DNA from: Zhuqueibacter pondensis
Lineage (GTDB): Bacteria > Zhuqueibacterota > Zhuqueibacteria > Zhuqueibacterales > Zhuqueibacteraceae
NCBI GenBank assembly: GCA_034505955.1
Contig: JAPDQK010000002.1
Span: 1 to 64,000 of the forward strand
Direction of reading: 5' to 3'
Length of the DNA stretch: 64,000 nt
The translations under genes and the position numbers were made by a program. This document shows, in pieces, positions 8,598 through 18,200 of the stretch. The stretch's first letter is position 1; each line of letters starts with the position of its first letter. Below the pieces are notes generated by a model, which saw only the letters and a program-made list of their open reading frames with translations, was not told where the DNA came from and ran no database searches.

Positions 8598-9944
8598 ATG
8601 CAACTCATTAAAGGTACGCCCTCGCAAGCGCTTTGGAGCGCAACCTTGGGGTTTTTCATCGGCTTTGCCGCCGTGTCCTTGTTTGGGCCAACGGCAAGCA
8701 AGTTCAAAGACATCATGCAGCTCAGCCCAATGCAGGTGGGTTTACTGGTGGCCATTCCCGCCCTCACCGGTTCCTTGCTGCGCATTCCCTTTTCCGCCTG
8801 GGTGGATACCAGCGGCGGTCGCAAACCATTTTTGACGCTTCTTCTCCTGTCGATCGTAGGAATTGTCGGTCTCTTTTTGACCGTCTACCTTCTCCCTGCC
8901 GAACGGCTTGGGAGTGGCTTCTATCCATTATTTCTTGTGCTGGGCGTGTTTTGCGGCTGCGGGATTGCCACCTTTTCGGTGGGCATCAGTCAAGTTTCTT
9001 ATTGGCATCCCCAACGATGTCAGGGAAAGGCGCTTGCGGTTTATGCCGGTGTTGGGAATCTCGCCCCGGGACTGTTTTCGCTGGTGATCCCGCTGGCGCT
9101 CGGAGCATTTGGTCTGGCCGGCTCCTATCTTCTGTGGTTACTCTTTCTTGTCGCCGGGACCTTCGTTTATGCGTTCGCTGGCTGCAACGCGCCTTACTTC
9201 CAGTTGTTGCAAGCCGGAAAGGGGGCCGAGCAGGCACGGGTACTGGCGAGGGAGTATGGACAAGAGATTTTCCCTGCCGGCAGCCTGAGGGATAGTTTGA
9301 AACTTTCCGCGCGAGTTTGGAAAACCTGGGCGCTCGTAGCGATTTACTTCACCACCTTCGGTGGCTTCATCGCCCTCACGGCCTGGTTTCCGACCTACTG
9401 GACTTCATACTTCGGAAGGAGTGTCGTAACTGCCGGGTTTCTCACGGCGCTTTATTCCATCCTGACCTCGCTGGTTCGCATTATCGGCGGCATTCTTTCC
9501 GACAAGCTGCGCGAAGGTGGGGAGAACACCGCCATCCTCGCGTTGTTCATCATGCTGGTTGGCGCGCTGGTGATGACCATCGCCGAGCGATTCGAGTTGG
9601 CGTTGCCGGGCATTGTGCTTTTGGCATTCGGAATGGGAATTTGCAATGCGGCGGTTTTCAAGCTGGTCCCCCAAGAAATTCCGCAGGCCATCGGCGGCGC
9701 TGCCGGATGGGTGGGAGGCTTGGGAGCTTTTGGGGGCTTCGTGATTCCGCCGGCGATGGCATTCGCCGTCAACGACCTCGGCCAATCGGGCTATGCGATT
9801 GGTTTTATGGTGTTCATCTTTCTGGCCTTGTTTTCTTTTGCCATGGTATGGATTCTGAAATACTCGCGAGAAACGATTCCAGCGAAAGGTGCCGAACCGC
9901 TTGCCACCTCGAGAATGACCGAGGTTGCTTCCGGGGAAAGATAG
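8598..9944 (+). CDS. narK: Nitrate/nitrite transporter, MFS NarK family
   Basis: NarK proteins bring nitrate into the cytoplasm and export nitrite. The 448-residue product has about 12 membrane segments. It shows the conserved pieces GISQVSYWHPQRCQGKALAVYAG and, in the second half, a Gly-rich stretch AAGWVGGLGAFGGFVIPP, both typical of nitrate/nitrite porters. The frame is open from 8328, but that part lies within narI; GAGG at 8585-8588 supports the ATG at 8598. There is one transporter only, where several Thermus strains have two (narK, narT). No strong terminator follows; a weak AGATA/TATCT pair lies just after the stop. Confidence 0.93.
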   Translation: MQLIKGTPSQALWSATLGFFIGFAAVSLFGPTASKFKDIMQLSPMQVGLLVAIPALTGSLLRIPFSAWVDTSGGRKPFLTLLLLSIVGIVGLFLTVYLLPAERLGSGFYPLFLVLGVFCGCGIATFSVGISQVSYWHPQRCQGKALAVYAGVGNLAPGLFSLVIPLALGAFGLAGSYLLWLLFLVAGTFVYAFAGCNAPYFQLLQAGKGAEQARVLAREYGQEIFPAGSLRDSLKLSARVWKTWALVAIYFTTFGGFIALTAWFPTYWTSYFGRSVVTAGFLTALYSILTSLVRIIGGILSDKLREGGENTAILALFIMLVGALVMTIAERFELALPGIVLLAFGMGICNAAVFKLVPQEIPQAIGGAAGWVGGLGAFGGFVIPPAMAFAVNDLGQSGYAIGFMVFIFLALFSFAMVWILKYSRETIPAKGAEPLATSRMTEVASGER

Positions 9945-10156
9945 TACGATTACGTTATCTATTAAAAGTTCATTAGTTTTGCCCATAATCGTTTTGCCTT
10001 ATTTCAGATGCCTGAATAGGACGACAACCTCAAGTTGAGTTCCGCAGTGCCTCCGGCACGTATTTTAAAAGTCCTGTAGGGACGATTGAAATTTGATGGT
10101 TGGGGTATGAGCAAGAAATCATTTCGCCAACGTGTCAATGTCCAACATTTGTATTT
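9945..10156. repeat. Spacer with three mini-hairpins before actA
   Basis: Between narK and actA three small palindromes follow one another: CTCAAGTTGAG (10029-10039), GTGCC-TCC-GGCAC (10047-10059) and GTCCT-GTA-GGGAC (10071-10083). The style, short stems with 1-4 base loops, matches the narG-narH insert. No gene is present. Whether ACIII is transcribed from here or by read-through from nar cannot be told. Confidence 0.5.
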
Positions 10157-10822
10157 ATGAATGTACTAAATAATCAACTTCTCACCGTCTTCCTCAGCGT
10201 GGCGGTGCTTCTGACCTTCAGCGTCTTCATCACCTCGTACACCCACAACGTGAAGCTGCCGGACAATCATCAGGGATATGAGCCGGTGCAGCCGATCAGC
10301 TTTTCGCACCGATTGCACGCGGGTGAGCTCGGCATCGCCTGTTTGCATTGCCATGGCGCCGCAGAATGGAGCAGAGCCGCAGGAATTCCATCGTCGAGTG
10401 TCTGTATGAACTGCCATAAATTTGTTACCGCGCCGTGGGTGGAAGTGAAAGCCGAAAGTGATCTCGCCGAAAAAGAAAAACGGGCGCCACGGCTCATTAT
10501 TTCGCCCGAGCTTGAAAAATTGTATACGGCCATGGGCTTGAACAACGAGTTGAAGCCCGACGTGGCCAAGTCGCCCCAGCCAATTGCGTGGGTGAAAGTG
10601 CATCATCTCCCGAGCTTTGTCTATTTCAATCACAGCGCTCATGTGAACGCCGGAGTGGAATGCCAAACCTGTCACGGCGCCGTGGAGACCATGGAACGCG
10701 TGCGGCAAGTCTCCGACCTCTCGATGGGATGGTGTGTGAATTGCCATCGCGAGGCCAATAAGAATGGCATCGCCGGAAAAAAGGTCTATGCTTCAACCGA
10801 TTGTGTGGTGTGCCATCACTGA
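10157..10822 (+). CDS. actA: Alternative complex III, ActA pentahaem cytochrome c
   Basis: ActA takes electrons from the iron-sulfur arm of ACIII and passes them on the periplasmic side. Five CxxCH haem motifs are present: CLHCH (62-66), CMNCH (83-87), CQTCH, CVNCH and CVVCH at the extreme C-terminus. An uncleaved signal-anchor occupies residues 8-26. The protein is 221 residues. The frame opens at 10100, but the ATG at 10157 immediately precedes the hydrophobic segment and is preferred. It is the first gene of the actABCDEF set. Confidence 0.93.
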   Translation: MNVLNNQLLTVFLSVAVLLTFSVFITSYTHNVKLPDNHQGYEPVQPISFSHRLHAGELGIACLHCHGAAEWSRAAGIPSSSVCMNCHKFVTAPWVEVKAESDLAEKEKRAPRLIISPELEKLYTAMGLNNELKPDVAKSPQPIAWVKVHHLPSFVYFNHSAHVNAGVECQTCHGAVETMERVRQVSDLSMGWCVNCHREANKNGIAGKKVYASTDCVVCHH

Positions 10823-10941
10823 GAACGTATGAGTTTGAAAGTAATGCCTTACTTACGGGTGGTGACAATGTCATTCCGGAAGAATTGCCATGCCGCGCGC
10901 GGCACCCATCAGGATGAAAATCGTGACCACTTTTGGAGCAT

Positions 10942-11010
10942 GTCATGCAGGAGGCATCTTTTTTAAACACAAGAACCAGGCCCAGCTAAAAAAGCCTCCT
11001 CCTGAGTGAC
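10942..11010. repeat. MITE-like inverted repeat of the TGTCAT type
   Basis: The left arm at 10942-10964 (GTCATGCAGGAGGCATCT plus Ts) and the right arm at 10988-11010 (As plus GCCTCCTCCTGAGTGAC) pair at about 18 of 23 positions around a 23-base centre. A related half-sequence, TGTCATTCCGGAAGAATTGCC, lies at 10869. A similar element is at 30173-30244. Short inverted repeats beginning TGTCAT are common non-autonomous elements in FCB and Chloroflexi genomes. It sits in the 336-bp gap between actA and actB, which otherwise holds nothing recognisable. Confidence 0.55.
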
Positions 11011-11158
11011 AGCGATGTATTTTCGTGGTAATCTTTTTCAATTCAGCGCTGTGCTCAATAACAAAAAAGACTGCGTCCGAGGATGTTTCCAGCATGACAT
11101 GGATGGTAGGCCACCGATAACTGAAGGATCACGTTTGAAAGATGCTGATTGTGGGAAT

Positions 11159-14129
11159 ATGAATCACGAAGATCAACACAACACGACAAATGCGCACACC
11201 CCAGCGGGAATCGATCGCCGTTCCTTCCTAAAGCTCGCGGGCTTTTCCTTTGCCAGTGCTTGCCTCGCTGGATGCGAAAAAGGGAGAGTAGAGAAAGCGA
11301 TTCCGTTTCTCATCCAGCCGGAAGAAATCACGCCCGGGCTTGCCTACTGGTACGCCACAACGTGCGCCGGATGCAATGCCGGATGCGGCGTCATGGCAAA
11401 GTGCATTGACGGGCGCCCGATCAAGCTCGAAGGAAATCCGGCTCATCCCCTTTCGCGCGGCGGACTCTGTGCCGTCGGTCAGGCGTCGCTGTTGGGGCTT
11501 TACGACTCTCATCGTCTGAAGAATCCACTCCGCAACGGCAGAGAGACAACTTGGGATCAACTCGATGGGGAGATGATGAAGGAATTGGAAACAATCAGGC
11601 GCAACGGTGGCGCCGTCCGCTTTTTGACCAGCACCCTCACCAGTCCTACCACGCGCGCCATGATCAGTACCTTCCTGCGCGGCTTTCAGAATGCAAAACA
11701 TGTCCAGTATGATGCCATCTCTTATTCCGCCATTCTCGATGCACACAAAGTAACGCACGGCGAACGCCTGCTGCCGCGCTACCGCTTCGATCAGGCGGAG
11801 GTAATCGTGAGTTTCGATGCCGACTTTCTCGGCAATTGGTTTTCGCCGGTGGAATTCACCAAAGGCTATCGCGCCGGTCGAACCCTTGAAGGCGATCCGC
11901 CACGCTGCTCGTTTCATGCTCACTTTGAATCGCGCCTCTCGCTCACCGGCAGCAATGCCGACGAGCGCCTCTGTGTCTCCCCTGCGGAAATGTACGAAAG
12001 CTTGAAACGGCTGGCGGAACTTCTTGCCGTCCGTTCTGGAAAACCACTCGCTGTGCATGCCACTCTCTCCCCCGCAGTTGAAACAAAGGTCAGTGCGCTT
12101 GCCGATCGGCTCTGGAAGGCGCGCGGCAAAAGTCTGGTGATCTGCGGTATGAACAATCGGCACGGCCAGCTGCTCGTCAATGCCATCAACGACATGCTCG
12201 ACAACTACGGCCGCACGGTGGATATAGCGCGTCCCTCGTACCAATATGCCGGTAATGATGCCGAGCTGGAAGTGTTGTTACGCGAAATCCGATCCGGCAC
12301 CGTGACGGCACTTTTTGTCGCAGAAGCCAATCCCGTGTATGATCTCCCCGACGGCGCTGTGCTGCGTGAAGCGCTGAAGAAGATTCCGCTGGTGGTGAGT
12401 TTCGCAGAACGGGTGGATGAAACCGCCGACTGCGCCCGCTTCGTGTGTCCGACTCCGCATGCGCTTGAAACCTGGATTGACCATGAGCCGGCCGAGGGTG
12501 TTGTTGCCATTTCACAACCAACCATTCCACCCTTGAGAAACTCGCGCCCGCTGATCGAAAGTCTGGCGGCGTGGATGGGGATAAAAGAGTCGGCGCTCGA
12601 CCTCATTCAGCGTGAATGGGAGAGAACGGTATTCACGCGACAAGCGGCTGAGACCTCGTTTACCAAGTTCTGGAACAAGACCTTGGAAACCGGCTACGCT
12701 GAAGTACAGCCGAAAGTACAGTCATCAACCGCATGCGATTACGCCGCCCTTGCCGCAGCGCTGGCAAGCAGTCATCCTCCCGCCGTTGCTGACAGCGACT
12801 ACACACTCATTCTCTTCCCCTCGCTGACAATGCTCGATGGCCGCCATGCACACAACCCATGGCTACATGAGCTTCCTGATCCGATCACCAAAATTGTGTG
12901 GGACAACGTGGCTTCGGTCTCTCGCACAACGGCAGAGAAGCTCGGCGTGAAAGAAGGAGATGTCCTGCGCATTGAAGCGAACGGCAGCATGATTGAAATG
13001 CCAACGCATATCCAACCCGGTCAACATGATGGGGTGGTCGCTGTGGCGCTCGGGTATGGGCGAAAGGGAACCGATCGCTTCACGAATATTGGTCCCTCAT
13101 GGCTGCAAGCACGACCGACAGTTGCTCCGGGCGAGCTCGTCGGTAAAAATGCGGCGCATTTTGTTCATTTTCTCAATGGCCATCTCTCCTACCTCATCGG
13201 CAAAGTTTCTTTACAGGCAACGGGCACAAAGTATACGCTGGCCAAAACTCAGGAGTACGACTTGCAGCGCGAGCCGAATCTTTTCGGCAAACAGACAAGT
13301 GAACGGCGTCGCCTCATCCAAGAAACCACTCTTGCCGCGTATGCGATGGATCGCTCGGCCGGGAGTTTTCACAGAGAGCCGCTCGATTCGATGTGGCCGG
13401 AGGATCACAAGTATCTCGGTTATCGTTGGGGCATGGTCATCGATCTGAATGCCTGCACCGGTTGCTCGGCATGTGTGATGGCGTGTCAGGCCGAGAACAA
13501 CATTCCCGTCGTCGGCAAGGATGAGGTGCGCCGCAACCGGGAAATGTCCTGGATTCGCATTGACCGGTACTACGATGAAGATAACGGCACTTTCTCCGTT
13601 GCCCATCAGCCAATGTTATGCCAGCATTGCGCCCATGCACCGTGCGAAACCGTGTGCCCGGTTCTGGCGACCGTACACAATGAAGAAGGTTTGAATCAGC
13701 AAATTTACAACCGTTGTGTCGGGACGCGTTATTGCGCCAATAATTGCCCCTACAAAGTGCGGCGCTTCAATTGGTTCCAGTACCGCCACGGCGATGAGAT
13801 GCACAAAATGGTATTGAATCCCGACGTGACTGTGCGCGACCGCGGCGTGATGGAGAAATGCTCGTTCTGCATCCAGCGCATTCAACTGGCAAAGATCGAA
13901 GCGAAGAGAGATGGCAGGCCGTTGCAGGACGGCGACGTGCAGCCCGCCTGCGTCCAGTCGTGTCCGGCACAAGCCATCGTGTTTGGCGATATGAACGATC
14001 CCAACAGTGAAGTGAGCAAACGCATGAAGGACCCGCGGTACTATCGTGTGCTCGAAGAGCTGGGCGTGCATCCCGCAGTGGGCTACATGACCCTCGTACG
14101 CAACCGCGACAAGAAGACGGAGGTGCCTC

Positions 14130-14137
<8 letters not shown>
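11159..14137 (+). CDS. actB: Alternative complex III, ActB (molybdopterin-like plus four Fe-S clusters)
   Basis: ActB is the large periplasmic subunit of ACIII, a fusion of a molybdopterin-oxidoreductase-like domain, in known complexes without molybdenum, and a ferredoxin-like domain. A twin-arginine signal DRRSFLKLAGF is followed by a lipobox-like CLAGC, so the subunit may be a lipoprotein. The N-terminal domain has CAGCNAGC, and the C-terminal domain has CTGCSACVMACQ, CQHCAHAPCETVCP, CVGTRYCANNCP and CSFCIQ...CVQSCP. The third group lacks one Cys, as expected for a [3Fe-4S] cluster. The frame is open from 11006; the ATG at 11159 gives a normal Tat N-region, though 11099 is also possible. 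About 992 residues. Confidence 0.9.
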
Positions 14138-15571
<1,434 letters not shown>

Positions 15572-15575
<4 letters not shown>

Positions 15576-16099
15576 GCAGACGATTGCTTGTCAGCGTGTT
15601 CGGAAACGAGCACGACCTCCTCGGCGCGACGAAAGCCGCACGCGAGAAAGGCTACGAGATTGTTGATGTCTATACGCCGTATGCCGTGCACGGGCTCGAT
15701 ACGGCGATGGGAGTCCGTCCCACCCGGCTCGCCTATGTTTGCTTTGCGCTCGGTCTGAGCGGTGCGGTAGCCAAGCTCGGCTTTCAGATTTGGACCTCGG
15801 CGTGGAACTGGCCGGTGAATGTCGGCGGTAAACCGCTCATTTCCATTCCGGCATTCGTGCCCGTGACCTTCGAGGTGATGGTGTTATTTGCCGGTGTGGG
15901 AACGGTATTGGCGTTCTTTCTGCGGAGCAAACTCTTTCCAGGCAAGAAGCCGAGCGTGGTGTACGACCGCGTCACCGACGATCGCTTTGTTCTGGTTCTG
16001 GCCGAGACCGATGCCGCGTTCGACGTCAGGAAAGTCCGGGAAATGTTCAAACCATTCGGCTTATTGCATTTGGAAGAACGCCTCGAGAAGGAGGAGTAG
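15572..16099 (+). CDS. actD: Alternative complex III, ActD (DUF3341)
   Basis: ActD is the small two-helix subunit of ACIII. The 175-residue protein starts MSRRLLVSVFGNEHDLLGATKAAREKGYEIVDVYTPYAVHGLD, in which a ferredoxin-like fold is followed by two membrane helices (VCFALGLSGAVAKLGF and VPVTFEVMVLFAGVG) and a C-terminal soluble part, the DUF3341 layout. It is joined to actC by ATGA, and actE begins three bases after its stop behind a GGAGGAG ribosome site within the gene end. Confidence 0.93.
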
Positions 16100-16102
16100 T
16101 AG

Positions 16103-16699
16103 ATGTCGGTCAAAGTCTTGAACATATTTTTGCTGATTTTTCTCGCCTTCATGATGGTGGTGATCTTTTTCGCTCGTCGCGATTACACCACAAGAAACCT
16201 CGAATTGTTGCCGGGGATGGTGACCTCGGTTGCCTACCGCCCGCAGGCGCCGATGCCGGACCATCCTCGTGAGAAAGCTTTCCCACCCATTGTCGACGCT
16301 ACGGTTGCACGTGGATTCGAGCCGCTTCCGTACAAACCAACGCCGGAGGATGCCCTTCGCGCAGGGCTCGAGTTAAAAAGTCCGTTGAACCCCAGTGATA
16401 GCACGGCAGACCTGGCGCGTGGCGCTTCGATCTTTGCGACCATCTGCTCGCCATGTCATGGTGCGAACGGCGCCGGAGATGGTGTGATCGCGCAGCGCGG
16501 TTTTCCGCCGCCTCCTTCCCTCGTTGCCGAAAATGCCATGAAAATGAAAGAGGGTCAGATTTTTCACCTCATCACCTACGGCCAGCGCAATATGCCCTCT
16601 CTGGCCTCGCAAGTGAGGCGTGAGGATCGCTGGCGGGTGGTGAAATTCATCCGCTCTGTGCAGAAAAAAGTCGAGCCAGCGAGGGGAGCATCACGATGA
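16103..16699 (+). CDS. actE: Alternative complex III, ActE monohaem cytochrome c
   Basis: ActE is the terminal monohaem subunit of ACIII, facing the periplasmic acceptor. A single N-terminal membrane anchor (residues 5-24) is followed by a mitochondrial-type cytochrome c domain with CSPCH and a downstream Met in RNMPSLASQV that can be the sixth haem ligand. There is no lipobox, so anchoring is by the helix. The product is 198 residues. The 3' end overlaps actF by four bases. Confidence 0.93.
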   Translation: MSVKVLNIFLLIFLAFMMVVIFFARRDYTTRNLELLPGMVTSVAYRPQAPMPDHPREKAFPPIVDATVARGFEPLPYKPTPEDALRAGLELKSPLNPSDSTADLARGASIFATICSPCHGANGAGDGVIAQRGFPPPPSLVAENAMKMKEGQIFHLITYGQRNMPSLASQVRREDRWRVVKFIRSVQKKVEPARGASR

Positions 16700-17889
16700 G
16701 AACGAACAATCGCACTCCGCATCCAACCTTGCGGTTGTCCGACCGGCTCCGCAAGAATCTTTTCACCATCACCATTCTCGGAATATTGATCACCGCCGTT
16801 GGTCTGGTCGTTGCGCCAGCGCGCACCTGGCCCAACATTCTACTGGCCAATTACTACCTCATGGGGTTGGGAATTGCCGGTGCGCTTTTCATGGCGTTGC
16901 TGTATGTGTCGAACGCCGGCTGGGCAACGGCAATCCGGCGTGTACCCGAGGCGATGACCGCGGCACTTCCTCCATCCGCACTCGTGATGATCGCCATCCT
17001 TTTCGGGATACCCACGCTGTATGAATGGAGCCACGATTCGGTTCTGGCCGCCGACCGGATATTGCAAGCGAAATCCGGTTGGTTGAACGTTCCCTTCTTT
17101 ACAGTGCGCACATTCATCTACCTCGCGGTGTGGCTGGCCCTCACTTACCGTATCGTCCGGCGTTCGCACCGGCAAGACGAGGACGGAAAGCTCGAACACA
17201 CGTTTGCCAACAGAAAACTCTCGGCGGCCTTCATCGTTGTTTTTGCAATTACGTTTACCTTGGCCAGCATGGACTGGATCATGTCACTGCAACCGCACTG
17301 GTACAGCACCATCTTCGGCATCTACAATTTCAGCGGCATGTTCCTGAACGGGCTTGCCATGATCACGGTGCTCGTCATTCTTCTCCGTCGGTGGGGACCT
17401 CTCGCCGGGGTCGTCACCGATTCGCATCTGCACGACCTCGGCAAGCTCATTTTTGCCTTCAGTACATTTTGGATGTATATCTGGTTCAGCCAATACCTCC
17501 TCATCTGGTACGCGAACATTCCTGAAGAAGTCCGGTTCTACACGCTGCGCGAGCGGGGCGGCTGGTTGGTATTGACCATCGTCAACGTGCTCTTCAACTG
17601 GGTGATACCATTTGTGACCCTGCTCCCCGTATGGGTAAAGAGAAACGAGGGCTTATTGCTGCGCGTCTGCATCATCGTCATGATCGGGCACTGGATTGAC
17701 CTGTTTTGGATGATTCTCCCGCCATTCATGAAAGCAACGCCCGCCGCCTTCCTCTGGGAGATCGCTCCGATGGCGGCAGCGGTAGCGGGATTCTTCTTAT
17801 TGACCTTCCACACTTTAACACGACACCGTCTCCTGCCAGTGAATGACCCCTATCTCGTGGAAAGCCTCGCCGAGTCACAACACGCTTGA
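16696..17889 (+). CDS. actF: Alternative complex III, ActF (second NrfD-like subunit)
   Basis: ActF is the second, shorter NrfD-family membrane subunit, a paralogue of ActC. The 397-residue protein has about ten membrane segments with the typical pieces TLASMDWIMSLQPHWYSTIFGIY and STFWMYIWFSQYLLIWYANIPEE, as in ActF and related quinol oxidase-associated proteins. It closes the act operon; no cytochrome oxidase genes follow, so the electron acceptor of ACIII is elsewhere in the genome. The stop codon lies inside a direct repeat (17885-17897). Confidence 0.93.
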   Translation: MRTNNRTPHPTLRLSDRLRKNLFTITILGILITAVGLVVAPARTWPNILLANYYLMGLGIAGALFMALLYVSNAGWATAIRRVPEAMTAALPPSALVMIAILFGIPTLYEWSHDSVLAADRILQAKSGWLNVPFFTVRTFIYLAVWLALTYRIVRRSHRQDEDGKLEHTFANRKLSAAFIVVFAITFTLASMDWIMSLQPHWYSTIFGIYNFSGMFLNGLAMITVLVILLRRWGPLAGVVTDSHLHDLGKLIFAFSTFWMYIWFSQYLLIWYANIPEEVRFYTLRERGGWLVLTIVNVLFNWVIPFVTLLPVWVKRNEGLLLRVCIIVMIGHWIDLFWMILPPFMKATPAAFLWEIAPMAAAVAGFFLLTFHTLTRHRLLPVNDPYLVESLAESQHA

Positions 17890-17994
17890 CGGCGTAATGC
17901 CTCCCTCACAGGAGTAAACGTAGCGCAGTCATCCTGACTGCAAGCAAGATGCTGGCGCTACTCCCCGTCATTGAGGCGATACTTGACGGCGTAA
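17885..17994. repeat. Hairpin element between 13-bp direct repeats at the actF stop
   Basis: CTTGACGGCGTAA occurs at 17885-17897 and again at 17982-17994. Between them GTAGCGC (17920-17926) pairs with GCGCTAC (17955-17961), and an inner GCAGTC (17925-17930) with GACTGC (17936-17941). The first repeat includes the actF stop codon. This could be an inserted palindromic element with a target duplication, or a terminator-like structure for the act operon. Confidence 0.55.
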
Positions 17995-18001
17995 AAAAAC
18001 T

Positions 18002-18030
18002 TTGACAAATAAGCGCATTTTGCTTATTTT
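18002..18030 (+). promoter_or_regulatory. Candidate ispG promoter overlapping an inverted repeat
   Basis: TTGACA at 18002-18007 and TATTTT at 18025-18030 are 17 bases apart, a good sigma-70 arrangement. The spacer holds a perfect 8-bp inverted repeat, AAATAAGC (18007-18014) and GCTTATTT (18022-18029), which could be an operator. The remaining bases up to 18200 form an untranslated leader of about 165 bases with no structure I recognise. Confidence 0.4.
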
Positions 18031-18200
18031 AATTTGTGAATAGCGACATGAATTTTTAATGCGGCAAGTTTTTTTCTCCCACGAAAAAATGAAATCCCTC
18101 GAAATGATCATTCAAAAATTTTCGTGGAAGTACCGAGTTCGTAGGAGAATTATTTATTCCTTATTTTTGTTACTACAACTCGAGGTGACAACTTTTGGTT

